DNA from: Gulosibacter sediminis
GTDB taxonomy: Bacteria > Actinomycetota > Actinomycetes > Actinomycetales > Microbacteriaceae
DNA length: 64,000 nucleotides
Assembly: GCF_023370115.1 (NCBI RefSeq)
Contig: NZ_CP097160.1
Span: forward strand, 682,001 to 746,000
Direction of reading: 5' to 3'
The notes below the pieces were generated by a model. It did not search any database and was not told the origin of the DNA. It was given only the letters and a program-made list of their open reading frames with translations. Shown here piece after piece: positions 1 through 13,506 of the stretch. Positions within the stretch are counted from its first letter, which is position 1, and every line of letters starts with the position of its first letter. The position numbers were made by a program, and so were the translations under genes.

Positions 1-1688
1 AAGTCAACGAGCTCGGCGTCGGCGGTGTCCCAGTGCACCCAGCTCAGCTCCGAGTCCTGAGCGTAGGTGTTGTTATTGCCGTTTTGTGTGCGGCCAAGCT
101 CATCACCGTGCAGCAGCATCGGCACGCCCTGCGAGAGCATGAGCGTCGCGATGAAGTTGCGCTGCTGGCGCCCGCGCAACTCGTTGATCGCCGGGTCGTC
201 GGTCGGGCCTTCGACCCCCGAATTCCACGAGCGGTTGTGGCTCTCGCCGTCGCGGTTCTCTTCGCCGTTCGCGTCGTTGTGCTTGTCGTTGTACGACACG
301 AGGTCGCGCAGCGTGAAGCCGTCGTGGGCGGTGACGAAGTTGATGGATGCGACGGGCCGGCGGCCGTCGCGCTGGTAGAGATCGCTCGAGCCGGTGATGC
401 GGGTGGCGAATTCTCCAAGCGTTGCCGGTTCGCCGCGCCAGAAGTCGCGCACGGTGTCACGGTACTTGCCGTTCCACTCGGTCCACAGCGGCGGGAAGTT
501 GCCCACCTGGTAGCCGCCGGGACCAACATCCCACGGCTCGGCGATGAGCTTCGCCTGCGAGACGATTGGATCCTGCTGCACGAGGTCGAAGAAGCTCGAG
601 AGCTTGTCGACGTCATGCAGCTCGCGCGCGAGCGTCGAGGCGAGGTCGAAGCGGAAGCCGTCGACGTGCATCTCGAGCACCCAGTAGCGCAGCGAGTCCA
701 TGATCAGCTGCAGCGAGTGCGGGCTGCGCATGTTGAGCGAATTACCCGTGCCCGTGTAGTCGGTGTAGTACCGCTTGTCGCTGCCCTCGAGCTTGTAGTA
801 GGCCTCGTTGTCGATGCCGCGGAAGCTCAGGGTCGGGCCGAGATGGTTGCCCTCCGCCGTGTGGTTGTATACGACGTCGAGGATCACCTCGATGTTGTTC
901 GCGTGCAGGGTCTTCACCATCGCCTTGAACTCCTGCACCTGCTGGCCGTTGTCGCCGGCCGATGAGTAGTCGCCGTGCGGTGCGAAGTAGTTCAGGGTGT
1001 TGTAGCCCCAGTAGTTGCGCAGGCCCTTCTCGACCAGGGTTGAGTCGTGCACGAACTCGTGCACCGGCATGAGCTCGATCGCGGTCACGCCGAGGTTCTT
1101 GAGGTGGTTGACAACTGAGGGATGCGCGATGCCCGCGTAGGTGCCGCGCATGTCCTCCGGCACATCCGGGTGGAGCTGGGTGAGGCCCTTTACGTGCGCC
1201 TCGTAGATGAACGAGTCGGCGTAGGGCGTGCGCGGGTGGCGGTCGCCGACCCAATCGAAGAAGGGGTTGATGACGACACCCTTCGGCATCGACGCCGCGG
1301 AGTCTTCGTCGTTTCGAGAGTCGGGGTCGCCGAAGTTGTACGCGAACACCGATTGGTTCCACTCGATGTTGCCGTCGATCGCCTTCGCGTACGGGTCGAG
1401 CAGTAGCTTGTTTGGGTTGAAGCGTTGACCGCTCGCCGGGTCGTAGGGGCCGTGCACGCGGAAGCCGTACCGCTGTCCGGGCAGCACCTTGGGCAGGTAG
1501 CAGTGCCAGACAAAGCCGTCACGTTCGTACAACCGCACGCGCGTTTCGACGCCCTCGTCGTCGAACAGACAGAGCTCAACCAACTCGGCGCCCTCCGAGA
1601 AAATCGCGAAGTTCGTGCCCGAGCCGTCATAGGTTGCTCCGAGCGGGTAAGGCGTGCCTGGCCAGCTCTCGATGGTGTCTTGAGTCAC
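1..1688 (-). CDS. glgX: Glycogen debranching enzyme GlgX, C-terminus cut by window edge
   Basis: GH13 isoamylase-type enzyme that hydrolyses alpha-1,6 branches of limit-dextrin glycogen in the cytoplasm. The frame opens at a GTG ([18 protein letters not shown]) and runs uninterrupted off the left edge for about 562 residues, so roughly the last quarter is missing. An N-terminal CBM48-like segment ([16 protein letters not shown]) precedes the barrel. Visible catalytic blocks are GFRFDLA (nucleophile Asp, near residue 344), AEPWD (acid/base Glu, near 381) and TAHDGF (near 450). The GTG start is favoured because a TACGCT -10 box lies exactly 6 nt upstream, as at other leaderless starts here. Family assignment is secure; the separation from trehalose-pathway TreX is by similarity only. 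Confidence 0.93.
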   Translation of the reverse strand, partial: MTQDTIESWPGTPYPLGATYDGSGTNFAIFSEGAELVELCLFDDEGVETRVRLYERDGFVWHCYLPKVLPGQRYGFRVHGPYDPASGQRFNPNKLLLDPYAKAIDGNIEWNQSVFAYNFGDPDSRNDEDSAASMPKGVVINPFFDWVGDRHPRTPYADSFIYEAHVKGLTQLHPDVPEDMRGTYAGIAHPSVVNHLKNLGVTAIELMPVHEFVHDSTLVEKGLRNYWGYNTLNYFAPHGDYSSAGDNGQQVQEFKAMVKTLHANNIEVILDVVYNHTAEGNHLGPTLSFRGIDNEAYYKLEGSDKRYYTDYTGTGNSLNMRSPHSLQLIMDSLRYWVLEMHVDGFRFDLASTLARELHDVDKLSSFFDLVQQDPIVSQAKLIAEPWDVGPGGYQVGNFPPLWTEWNGKYRDTVRDFWRGEPATLGEFATRITGSSDLYQRDGRRPVASINFVTAHDGFTLRDLVSYNDKHNDANGEENRDGESHNRSWNSGVEGPTDDPAINELRGRQQRNFIATLMLSQGVPMLLHGDELGRTQNGNNNTYAQDSELSWVHWDTADAELVD

Positions 1689-1694
1689 GCTGCC

Positions 1695-1700
1695 AGCGTA
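1695..1700 (-). promoter_or_regulatory. -10 box of a probable leaderless promoter for glgX
   Basis: TACGCT on the minus strand, 6 nt before the GTG start of glgX; no Shine-Dalgarno sequence is present between them. Confidence 0.5.
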
Positions 1701-1745
1701 GTGCGCGGGGTCGGCGGCTTCCTGACTCTGCCCAGACGAGCCGCC

Positions 1746-1751
1746 TATCGT
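1746..1751 (+). promoter_or_regulatory. -10 box of a probable leaderless promoter
   Basis: TATCGT lies 7 nt before the ATG at 1759, matching the TANNNT spacing seen at several other genes in this window. Confidence 0.45.
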
Positions 1752-1758
1752 GAGTTGT

Positions 1759-1974
1759 ATGACTGACGCAACCACCGCATCCGAGTCGATCGAACAGGTC
1801 GAGTTCACGGCAGGCAACGTCTCCTTGCCGCTGGGCTACGTGCTCACCGACGGCTATGGCACTCGCTTCCGCCCGAACATCGTCGCGCTGCTGGCCGTGC
1901 TCACGCCGCTCATGGTCGTGTCGGGCTGGGCGGTGCCGCGCATTCTCAAGGCGCTGAAGAAGAAGCGCCGCTAG
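1759..1974 (+). CDS. Small single-pass membrane protein, function unknown
   Basis: A 71-residue protein not recognised as a member of a named family. It has a polar N-terminal half, one hydrophobic stretch ([19 protein letters not shown], about residues 45-63) and a strongly basic tail (KALKKKRR), which predicts an N-out/C-in single-pass protein by the positive-inside rule. The ATG at 1759 is preferred over the one at 1750 because of the -10 box 7 nt upstream. The next gene starts directly after its stop codon, so the two are probably co-transcribed and translationally coupled. Confidence 0.6.
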   Translation: MTDATTASESIEQVEFTAGNVSLPLGYVLTDGYGTRFRPNIVALLAVLTPLMVVSGWAVPRILKALKKKRR

Positions 1975-2529
1975 GTGGCGACGCAGCGCACGAGCTGCAT
2001 CCTCGCCATCGATGGTCGCTCGGGCGCCGGCAAGACGACGCTTGCGAGCGATGTCGCCCTCGTGACGGGCGCGCAGCTCGTGCACGTCGAGGACTTCTAC
2101 CCAGGCTGGGGTGGACTCGCCGACGGTGCCGACTACCTCGTGCGCGAGGTGCTCGAGCCCGTGCTTGCGGGTGACGTGGTCGTGCCGCGGCGCTGGAACT
2201 GGCATGCCGACGCGTTCGAACTCGGCGTACCCGTGCATCCCGGGCTCATTGTGGTCGAGGGATGCGGTGCCCTGACGCGCGCGAGCCGACGGCTCGTGAC
2301 CGTGGGCGCGTGGTTTGAGGTCGATGCCGAACTGCGTCACCGTCGCGCCTCACTGCGCGACGGCGATGACGCCTGGTGGGAGGCGTGGCGTCAGCAGGAG
2401 GACACGTTCTACGCGGCCGAGGGCTCGGCCGAACTTGCCGACCTCACACTGCCCGCCGACATCGGCGTCGCCGAGGCGATCGCGGTGCTCGCCGACCACG
2501 GCTGGCCGGCCCCGCAGCGGGTGGCCTAG
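1975..2529 (+). CDS. P-loop nucleoside/uridine kinase-like ATP-binding protein
   Basis: A 184-residue protein with an N-terminal Walker A motif GRSGAGKTT (about residues 14-22) inside LAIDGRSGAGKTTL, as in the uridine kinase/AAA-ATPase group. VHVEDFYPGW follows and resembles the substrate-binding DDFY region of uridine kinases; VVEGCGAL resembles the Walker B strand. It is shorter than canonical uridine kinases (about 210 residues), so the substrate is uncertain. It starts with GTG immediately after the stop of the upstream gene. Its TAG stop lies inside a CTAG tetranucleotide that also supplies the stop codon of the convergent zincin gene. Confidence 0.7.
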   Translation: MATQRTSCILAIDGRSGAGKTTLASDVALVTGAQLVHVEDFYPGWGGLADGADYLVREVLEPVLAGDVVVPRRWNWHADAFELGVPVHPGLIVVEGCGALTRASRRLVTVGAWFEVDAELRHRRASLRDGDDAWWEAWRQQEDTFYAAEGSAELADLTLPADIGVAEAIAVLADHGWPAPQRVA

Positions 2530-2891
2530 CCCCAGCCGAGGTCGTGGAGCTGTGCGTCGTCGATGCCGTAGTAATGCCCGATCTCGTGCACGAGCGTGAC
2601 GTGAATCTCGTGCCGTAGTTCGTCGAGTGAGCTGCAGAACTCGAGCAGCGGTTCGCGAAACAAGATGATGCGGTCGGGCAGCGGGCCCCAGTCGTAGGTG
2701 CCGCGTTCGGTGAGGTCGACGCCGTCGTAGATCCCGAGCATCCAGCCATCTTCGGGGCGATCCTCGACAAGAAAAACGACGTTATCGAGCCCGTCGACCG
2801 CGGCATCTGGCAGGGCATCGAGCTCGGCGAAGACGAGTTGCTCGAAGGCATCCAGGTCGATGTTCGGGAACTCGAGGGGCGCGTCGGGCAT
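2526..2891 (-). CDS. Minimal zincin-like metallopeptidase family protein
   Basis: A 121-residue protein of the small actinobacterial zincin family (PF06262-like). The C-terminal segment HEIHVTLVHEIGHYYGIDD contains the HExxH zinc motif (HEIGH, about residues 106-110) followed by a conserved G-[IL]-[DS]-[DE], which fits the family. There is no signal peptide, so it is cytoplasmic. The physiological substrate of this family is not established. The ATG start is preceded by TAGGCT at 6 nt, a leaderless arrangement. It is convergent with the upstream kinase-like gene, and their stop codons share one CTAG palindrome. Confidence 0.8.
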   Translation of the reverse strand: MPDAPLEFPNIDLDAFEQLVFAELDALPDAAVDGLDNVVFLVEDRPEDGWMLGIYDGVDLTERGTYDWGPLPDRIILFREPLLEFCSSLDELRHEIHVTLVHEIGHYYGIDDAQLHDLGWG

Positions 2892-2897
2892 GACGCC

Positions 2898-2903
2898 AGC
2901 CTA
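2898..2903 (-). promoter_or_regulatory. -10 box of a probable leaderless promoter for the zincin gene
   Basis: TAGGCT on the minus strand, 6 nt upstream of the ATG at 2891. It overlaps the 3' end of the channel gene read in the same direction. Confidence 0.45.
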
Positions 2904-3554
2904 GTGATCGTGCTTGTCAGGCGTCGCTCGCGCGATCGGCGCGCTGAGCTTGAAGTGAATCGCGAGGGTACGGATGAGGAAGCAGACGATCGCGCCGACG
3001 AGTTGTGTCGAGACGCCGAGTAGGCCGTCGAGGTGCCAAATGGCGAATGGCACGACCACGAGGGTGGCGCCGACGAGCGCCGGAATCGCGTAGAGCTCGC
3101 TCGTGAGCACGGTCGGCACCCGGCCGAGCATCATGTCGCGGATCGTGCCGCCGCCGACGGCCGTGATGACGCCAAGGAGCACGGCGGGAATTGGCTCGAC
3201 GCCGAATGCGAGCGCCTTCTGAGCGCCGACGACGCAAAAGAGGCTGAGACCCACCGCGTCGAGCACCTGCACGGTCGAGTTGAGGATGTGGTGGGGCCGC
3301 GCGACGAAGAACGCGATGAGCGCGCCAACGAGCGCCACCGCGAGATAGATCCAGTCGCCAAACATCGCCGGTGGTGTGTCGCCGAGCAGCACGTCGCGCA
3401 CCACGCCACCGCCGGTCGCCGTGATGATGCCGAGCGTGACGACGCCGACAATGTCGAGGCGCACGACACGCGTCGCCGCCATCGCGCCATTCAAAGCGAA
3501 CGCGAAGGTGCCGAGGTAGTCGAAGAGCCTCACGATGAGTTCGGCGGTAGTCAC
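2901..3554 (-). CDS. Trimeric intracellular cation (TRIC)-type channel family protein (YicG/UPF0126)
   Basis: About 217 residues with seven predicted hydrophobic segments arranged as two similar halves, each with a glycine-rich turn (TATGGGVVRDVLLG and TAVGGGTIRDMMLG). These duplicated GGG-x-[IV]-R-D-x-[ML]-L-G motifs are diagnostic of the bacterial TRIC/UPF0126 membrane proteins, which form homotrimeric K+-permeable pores. The GTG at 3554 (VTTAELIVRLFDYLGTFAF) is chosen because it begins just before the first helix; an upstream in-frame ATG at 3593 would add 13 unlikely residues. It is transcribed divergently from gltB. Confidence 0.85.
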   Translation of the reverse strand: MTTAELIVRLFDYLGTFAFALNGAMAATRVVRLDIVGVVTLGIITATGGGVVRDVLLGDTPPAMFGDWIYLAVALVGALIAFFVARPHHILNSTVQVLDAVGLSLFCVVGAQKALAFGVEPIPAVLLGVITAVGGGTIRDMMLGRVPTVLTSELYAIPALVGATLVVVPFAIWHLDGLLGVSTQLVGAIVCFLIRTLAIHFKLSAPIARATPDKHDH

Positions 3555-3689
3555 AGAGCCATGGTCGCACCACCAAGAATGAAGCCCATACATTTAGTGT
3601 GATCTGCGCTCTGTGTAAACTTTCGAACTGTCGGTCGAATCGACGACGTTTCGACCTGCCACAAAACCCAACCCGCAAAGAGGTGAGAC

Positions 3690-8220
<4,531 letters not shown>

Positions 8221-8228
<8 letters not shown>

Positions 8229-9681
8229 CCCGCGTGGATTTCTCAAGGTAACTGAGCGTGAACTGCCGCCGAAGCGACCGGTGGCGGTGCGCATCCTCGA
8301 CTTCAAAGAGGTGCAGCAGATTCAACGTGACGGTGCGGTGCTGCAGCGTCAGGCGGGTCGCTGCATGGACTGTGGTGTGGCGTTCTGCCACCAGGGCTGC
8401 CCCCTCGGCAACCTGATTCCGGAGTTCAACGACCTCATCTGGCGGGGCGAGTCGAAGCTTGCCGCCGACCGGCTCCACTCGACGAATAACTTCCCCGAGT
8501 TCACGGGCCGTCTCTGCCCGGCGCCCTGCGAGTCGTCGTGCGTGCTGAGCATCAACCAGCCCGCCGTCGCGATCAAGTCGATCGAGCAGGCCATCGCTGA
8601 CGACATCGCCGAGAACGGCTGGATGGAGCCGCACGCTCCCGCCCGCCTCACTGGCCAGACGGTCGCGGTTGTCGGCTCGGGGCCCGCGGGTCTCGCGGCG
8701 GCGCAGCAACTGACGCGCGCCGGTCACACCGTCGCGGTGTACGAGCGCGACGACCGCATCGGCGGCCTGCTGCGCTACGGCATCCCCGACTTCAAGCTCG
8801 AGAAGGACCGCATCGACGCCCGCATCGAGCAGATGACGGCCGAGGGCACGCGCTTCCGCACCGGCATCGAGATCGGCCGCGACATGACGTGGCGCCAGCT
8901 GCGCGAGCGCTTCGACGCGGTCGTCGTGGCGACCGGAGCACTGAAGTCGCGTGAGTTGGCAGTGCCGGGGCGCGACATCGACGGGGTGCACACCGCGATG
9001 GAGTACCTCGTGCAGCAGAACCACGCGAGTGCGGGCGACCAGGTCGCCGAGCAGATCTCGGCGAAGGGCAAGCACGTGGTCGTGCTCGGCGGTGGCGACA
9101 CCGGCTCGGACTGCATCGGTACCGCGCACCGTCAGGGAGCCAAGAGCGTGACGAACCTCGCGATTGGCGTGCAGCCACCGAGCGAGCGTCCGGCACACCA
9201 GCCGTGGCCGACGCATCCGAACCTGTTCGAGGTGCAGACGAGCCATGAGGAGGGCGGCGAGCGCAAGTACCTCGCGTCGACCGTCGAGTTCCTCGCGGAC
9301 GACGACGGCAAACTGCGCGCGCTACTCGTGGCCGAGACCGAGATTGTCGACGGCGTGCGCCGCCCGAAGGCGGGCACCGAGCGGGAGATTCCCGCCGAGC
9401 TGTGCCTGCTTGCGCTCGGCTTCACCGGCACCGACGCGGAGTCGCTGCCGGAGCAGCTCAGTGTGACGCTCGAACGCGGCGCAGTGTCGCGCGATGACGA
9501 CTACGCGACCGAGGAGCCTGGCGTATATGTGGCGGGCGATGCCGGTCGAGGCGCGAGCCTCATCGTGTGGGCCATTGCGGAGGGCCGATCAGCCGCGGCC
9601 GCAGTTGACCGCTACCTCACGGGCTCGACGGTGCTGCCCGCGCCGGTGCGTGCGAGTGAGCGGCCGCTGAGGCTCTCGTAG
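8221..9681 (+). CDS. gltD: Glutamate synthase (NADPH) small subunit
   Basis: 486 residues, the full length for GOGAT beta subunits, which pass electrons from NADPH to GltB. The N-terminal ferredoxin-like domain has two Cys clusters, [13 protein letters not shown] (about 47-59) and [10 protein letters not shown] (about 98-107), ligating 4Fe-4S centres. The FAD dinucleotide fold is [10 protein letters not shown] (about 152-161), and the NADPH fold is at GGGDTGSDC (about 290-298). A C-terminal [14 protein letters not shown] flavin-binding block is intact. The GTG start lies within the 3' end of gltB. Confidence 0.96.
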
Positions 9682-9752
9682 TTGGGCGCTCGTTCACCCA
9701 GCATCCTGCCCACTATGGAACAGTGGCGGCCATGGTTGGGGAGCAGCGAGTG

Positions 9753-10262
9753 ATGCGGGGCGGGGTCGCGCTCACCGCGGCCGGCGTCACCGGAGCACCC
9801 TTGGCGGGGTGCACAGGTGATGGTGCGGACAGTGTGGGGAGCGTGACCCCGAGTTACGCCGATGAGATTCACCCGGCGTTGACGACGGAATTGTGGACCG
9901 AGTACTCGGTGGGTGAGGACGAACGCGATGCGTTCGTCGACCGCTACACGTTTCGCGACTCGAGCGAGTTCATTGCCACCGAGGACGACGTCGCGAACCA
10001 GTGGGGCCCGTTGCCCGAACTCGATTTCGGCAGCACGGTCGCGGTGCTCGTGGTGCACGGCACGTGCCACCCGATGAAGGCGGAGTTCGCGACGTCGGGT
10101 GGTGGCGACCTCTTTCTCGAGTTTCGTCCGATCAACCTCGACAACAATTACGACTGCGGGGAAGACCCCCGCGAGGTCGTGTTGTATGAGTTTGCGCTCG
10201 ACGATCTCGGTGTCGATGCAAGCACTAAGGTGAAGTTTGTGGCGGAAGAAGAAGAGGAGTAG
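9753..10262 (+). CDS. Predicted lipoprotein, paralogue of the next gene
   Basis: About 169 residues. A short signal peptide ends in the lipobox LAGC (Cys at residue 20 from the chosen ATG), followed by a low-complexity linker and a globular domain. The ATG at 9753 is chosen for the upstream GGGGAG and for a sensible signal peptide; a GTG at 9723 is also in frame. The C-terminal YEFALDDLGVDASTKVKF closely matches the end of the next gene ([18 protein letters not shown]), and both contain a central V-V-x-x-[GF]-x-C-x-P segment with a conserved Cys. I do not recognise the family; extracytoplasmic and membrane-anchored is the safe statement. Confidence 0.7.
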   Translation: MRGGVALTAAGVTGAPLAGCTGDGADSVGSVTPSYADEIHPALTTELWTEYSVGEDERDAFVDRYTFRDSSEFIATEDDVANQWGPLPELDFGSTVAVLVVHGTCHPMKAEFATSGGGDLFLEFRPINLDNNYDCGEDPREVVLYEFALDDLGVDASTKVKFVAEEEEE

Positions 10263-10265
10263 CCG

Positions 10266-10820
10266 ATGTCGCGTTCTCGCTGGTGGCAGACCGTCGCGGC
10301 GGCCCTTGCGGTGGGAATGCTCGCGGGCTGCGGCGCGGGCGGAGTGCCCGGGCCGAACCCGGCGCCGGGCCCCAGCGACGGTGCGACGACGCAGCTCACC
10401 GAACTCGACCCCGCATCCAAGAGCTACCTCTGGCAGCAGGATGTGGTGGCGGCGCGCAGCGAGTTCGATGCGCTCGTCGCCAACAATGACTTGCCACTGC
10501 TCTTCACCGACGAAGACGGGTGGGAGGCCTGGTGGTCGGATCTGCCGGAAGACCTCCGCGACGAGAGCCTGCAGACGCCAAACCCGGAGTTTGCGAGCGA
10601 AGTGCTCGTCATCGCAAACTTCGGTTCATGCCCGCCGCAGTCGCTGACGTTCGCGACCGACGGCGCGGGGCAAATCGCCTATGACCTCGTCACGAGCGAG
10701 TCGAGCGGCGACGACCAGATGAACTGTGCATGGAGCCCGCAGGCCGTTTACGCCTATGAGTTCTCGCTCGACGACCTCGGTGTCGATTCGGTCGACGACG
10801 TCACTGTTTCGCCGCAGTAG
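10266..10820 (+). CDS. Predicted lipoprotein, tandem paralogue
   Basis: 184 residues. A basic n-region (MSRSRWW), hydrophobic core and lipobox LAGC place the lipidated Cys near residue 22. A Gly/Pro-rich spacer ([14 protein letters not shown]) then leads to a domain with [15 protein letters not shown] and a second Cys in MNCAW, parallel to the Cys pair of the upstream paralogue. It begins 3 nt after the upstream stop, so the two form an operon. The last 20 nt overlap the convergent trhO gene. Function unknown. Confidence 0.72.
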   Translation: MSRSRWWQTVAAALAVGMLAGCGAGGVPGPNPAPGPSDGATTQLTELDPASKSYLWQQDVVAARSEFDALVANNDLPLLFTDEDGWEAWWSDLPEDLRDESLQTPNPEFASEVLVIANFGSCPPQSLTFATDGAGQIAYDLVTSESSGDDQMNCAWSPQAVYAYEFSLDDLGVDSVDDVTVSPQ

Positions 10821-11700
10821 CCGCGCACACGGGGTGGGTGGCCGAGCAGTTTTCGCACACTACGAGCCGCTGTTGGCAGGTGTCATCGGCGCAGTTCTGC
10901 AGGCGCGGGGTGGGGGAGTCACAGACGACGCAGCGGCCGATGACCTTGGCGTCGGGCGCGAAGTCGATGTATTGGCGGCCGTCGAACACGGTGAGTGAGC
11001 CCTCCCAGAGCCCGTCGTTGCCGAAGCGCTCGCCGTAGCGCACGATGCCGCCGTCGAGTTGGTAGACCTCCTGGAAGCCGCGATTGATCATGAGCGCCGA
11101 GAGCACCTCGCAGCGCACGCCGCCGGTGCAGTAGGTGACCACGGGCTTGCCCTTGAGGTCGTCGTACTTGCCCGAGTCGAGCTCGCGGATGAAGTCGTGG
11201 GTGGTGACGGTGTCCGGCACCACCGCATCCTTAAACCGGCCGACCGTGGCCTCGGCTGCGTTGCGGCCGTCGAAGAAGACGGCATCGGGCTTCTGCTCGA
11301 GCAGCTTGTGGAGTTCCTCCGGGGCGAGGTGCGTGCCGCCGCCGACGACGCCCTGCTCGTCGACTTCGAGCTCGTCGGGTGTGCCGAACGACACGATCTC
11401 GGGGCGCACTCGCACCGTGAGGCGGGGGAAGTCGAGGCTGAAGCCCTCGTCGTCGAGGCCGGTGCCCTCCGACCACTTCATGTCGACGTCCTTGAACGGC
11501 GCGTACTGCTTCAGCGCGCGCACGTACTTCTTGCACTCCACCACGTCGCCACCGACCGTGCCGTTGATACCGTGCGGCGACACGATGATGCGGCCGCGCA
11601 GCCCGAGTCGCTCGCACAGCGTGTGCTGCCAGAGCCGGATCGCGTCGGGGTCGGCCAGGGGAGTGAAGACGTAATAGAGGAGGATCTTCGGAGTGGCCAT
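10801..11700 (-). CDS. trhO: tRNA uridine(34) hydroxylase TrhO (rhodanese-domain, YceA/UPF0176)
   Basis: About 299 residues. An N-terminal acylphosphatase-like region ([30 protein letters not shown]) is followed by a rhodanese domain with the active-site loop CTGGVRCE (the reactive Cys begins the loop), then [14 protein letters not shown] Cys-rich C-terminus ([25 protein letters not shown]) is typical of the longer actinobacterial/YceA form and probably binds zinc. The family introduces 5-hydroxyuridine at wobble U34 using prephenate-independent O2 chemistry. The ATG at 11700 has TAGAAT 8 nt upstream; an alternative TTG lies at 11709. Confidence 0.88.
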   Translation of the reverse strand: MATPKILLYYVFTPLADPDAIRLWQHTLCERLGLRGRIIVSPHGINGTVGGDVVECKKYVRALKQYAPFKDVDMKWSEGTGLDDEGFSLDFPRLTVRVRPEIVSFGTPDELEVDEQGVVGGGTHLAPEELHKLLEQKPDAVFFDGRNAAEATVGRFKDAVVPDTVTTHDFIRELDSGKYDDLKGKPVVTYCTGGVRCEVLSALMINRGFQEVYQLDGGIVRYGERFGNDGLWEGSLTVFDGRQYIDFAPDAKVIGRCVVCDSPTPRLQNCADDTCQQRLVVCENCSATHPVCAATAAKQ

Positions 11701-11708
11701 AGTCGCCA

Positions 11709-11714
11709 ATTCTA
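11709..11714 (-). promoter_or_regulatory. -10 box for trhO
   Basis: TAGAAT on the minus strand, 8 nt before the ATG. It sits in a 55-nt intergenic space shared with the divergent HAD gene. Confidence 0.4.
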
Positions 11715-11743
11715 CGTTCGCGAGGGCGTTCGCCGCGTATCCC

Positions 11744-11749
11744 TAGACT
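11744..11749 (+). promoter_or_regulatory. -10 box of a probable leaderless promoter for the HAD gene
   Basis: TAGACT lies 6 nt before the GTG start at 11756, with no ribosome binding site between them. Confidence 0.5.
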
Positions 11750-11755
11750 GGGCTG

Positions 11756-12586
11756 GTGACTGCCGCATCCTGGACAACGATCGACCCCGCCGCCACCGAC
11801 ATTCAGCTTGTCGTGTGTGACATGGACGGCACCCTGCTGACGACCGCCGGGCATTTCCCCGAAGGCTTCGACGAGCTGCGTGAGCTCGTGCGGGCGCGGG
11901 GTGTGACGTTCGTGCCCGCGAGCGGTCGCCAGCTTGCGACGCTCGAGCACATGTTTCCCGGGCTTGAGGGTGGCTCGTTCGTCGCCGAGAACGGCAGTAT
12001 CGTCGTGCACAACGGCGAGGTCATCTCGACTACGAGCGTTGACCGCGACACCGTGACGCGAGTGGTTGCCACCGTGCGCGAGGCCGAGGGCTTCGACATC
12101 GGGCTTGTCTACTGCGGCGTGAACGGCGCGTATGTCGAGCGCACTGACGACGCCTTCCTCGCCGAGGCGAGCAAGTACTACGCGAAGTTGGATGTGGTCG
12201 ACGACCTCACTCACGTTGACGACCCGGCGCTCAAGCTCGCGATCTTCGACTTCACGAGCTCGCAGGCGGTGGCGGATGCGCTGCTCGGCGACCTCGCCAA
12301 GTCGCTTCAGGTGGTGGTCTCAAGCGCGAACTGGGTCGACATCATGGTGCCCGGCGTGCACAAGGGGCTCGGCGTGCGGGCCCTGCAGGAGGCGCTCAGT
12401 GTGACTGCCGCGCAGACCGCCGTGTTCGGGGACTACCTCAACGACTTTGACATGATCTCGACCGGCGACTGGTCGTTCGCGATGGCGAATGCCCACCCAG
12501 ACGTGCTCGCCGAGGCGAACTACGTGGCACCAAGCAACGACGAGTTCGGCGTCGTGCGGGTGCTGACGTACTTGCTCTCCAGCTAG
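11756..12586 (+). CDS. HAD-superfamily (Cof-type, class IIB) phosphatase
   Basis: 276 residues. Motif I is CDMDGTLL (nucleophile Asp of DxDGT, about residues 22-28). Motif II/cap transition is VPASGRQL (Ser), motif III is the Lys in GVHKGLGV, and motif IV is GDYLNDFDM (Mg2+ ligands). The alpha/beta C2B cap between about residues 90 and 190 places it with Cof/YbiV-type sugar-phosphate and nucleotide phosphatases. The natural substrate cannot be read from the sequence. The start is a GTG on a likely leaderless transcript. Confidence 0.88.
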   Translation: MTAASWTTIDPAATDIQLVVCDMDGTLLTTAGHFPEGFDELRELVRARGVTFVPASGRQLATLEHMFPGLEGGSFVAENGSIVVHNGEVISTTSVDRDTVTRVVATVREAEGFDIGLVYCGVNGAYVERTDDAFLAEASKYYAKLDVVDDLTHVDDPALKLAIFDFTSSQAVADALLGDLAKSLQVVVSSANWVDIMVPGVHKGLGVRALQEALSVTAAQTAVFGDYLNDFDMISTGDWSFAMANAHPDVLAEANYVAPSNDEFGVVRVLTYLLSS

Positions 12587-12663
12587 GCTGCCCGCAGGTG
12601 TCGGAAAATCGTAGGGCCGGCACGACGACCCGCCTCGGTGCGGACAACTGGATGGAGACCACG

Positions 12664-13506
12664 ATGACCGATCGCGAACCCGGCAGCTTCACCGCCGAAG
12701 AGCTTGCTAGCCCGAGCACCGACGCCGCGACACTCGCGCGGGCCGCCGCTGTGCGCCCCGACCTGTGGTCGGCTATTCTCGCGAACCCGAACTGCTACCC
12801 GGAACTCGGCGACTGGATCCGCCAGCAGCAGGGTGTCCAGAACGTGCCGCCTGCGCAGCAGCAGAACCAGCACGGCCAGCAGCAGGCGCAGCCCGGTCAG
12901 CAGCAGCGCCAGCCCGATCAGCAGCAGGGCCAGTACGGCCAGCAGCAGAACCAGTACGGCCAGCAGCAGGGCCAGCCCGGTCAGCAACAGGGCGGCACAA
13001 ACCAGTTCTTCGATGGTGCTCAGCAGATGGCACAGGGCGCGAAGAGCTTCCTCAACGATGCCGGTCAGCGCGCGAGCAAGCGGGCGAGCGACGACCCGAA
13101 TAGCTTCCTCAACAAGTTCACGTGGGGTCAGGTCGGCGTCGTGATTGCGGCCGTCGTTGGATTCATCGGTCTCTTCTTGCCTGCCGTTTCGGCGAGCGCG
13201 TACGGGTTCAGCGTCTCGGCGAGCTTCATTCAGTCGGGTGACGGCGTGCTGCTGCTGATTCTGTTCCTCGGCACGATCGGCCTCACGATATTCTCGGGCT
13301 ACTCGACGCAGCGACCCGTACTCATCACTTCGTGGGTTGTCGCGCTCATCGCGGGCGTCGTCTCGGTGATCGACGCGATCGCGACCCTGGCAAACGTCGC
13401 CGGCTCCGGCTTCGGACCGGGCCTCGGCATCTTCGTCGTGCTGCTCGTCGGCCTCGCGATCATCGCCGGCACGGTGCTCGACATCATGCAGCGCCGCAAG
13501 GGCTAG
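12664..13506 (+). CDS. Q-rich heptad-repeat protein with C-terminal membrane domain
   Basis: 280 residues. The N-terminus (TLARAAAVRPDLWSAILANPNCYPELGDWI) resembles the actinobacterial variant leucine-rich-repeat segment often found in front of membrane or zinc-ribbon domains. It is followed by six 7-residue repeats of type QQQxQxG plus a partial seventh (nt 12856-12996). After a hydrophilic link come about four hydrophobic helices starting near residue 158 (VGVVIAAVVGFIGLFLP). The ATG at 12664 is chosen because GGAG lies about 7 nt upstream; the frame is open further 5'. No enzymatic motif is visible. It may act as a membrane-tethered, disordered scaffold, but that is inference. Confidence 0.75.
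   Translation: MTDREPGSFTAEELASPSTDAATLARAAAVRPDLWSAILANPNCYPELGDWIRQQQGVQNVPPAQQQNQHGQQQAQPGQQQRQPDQQQGQYGQQQNQYGQQQGQPGQQQGGTNQFFDGAQQMAQGAKSFLNDAGQRASKRASDDPNSFLNKFTWGQVGVVIAAVVGFIGLFLPAVSASAYGFSVSASFIQSGDGVLLLILFLGTIGLTIFSGYSTQRPVLITSWVVALIAGVVSVIDAIATLANVAGSGFGPGLGIFVVLLVGLAIIAGTVLDIMQRRKG
12856..12996 (+). repeat. 21-nt coding tandem repeat (QQQxQxG)
   Basis: Six tandem 21-nt units and a partial seventh, each beginning with CAGCAGCAG or a close variant, encode the heptapeptide QQQ-x-Q-[HPY]-[GD]. The x position varies (N, A, R, G, N, G), so the units have diverged at nucleotide level. Copy-number change between strains is expected for such a tract. Confidence 0.85.

Noticed and set aside
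12856-12996. Regular repeats considered as a CRISPR array
   Set aside because: The 21-nt units are contiguous without spacers and encode a clean heptapeptide; it is a coding repeat.
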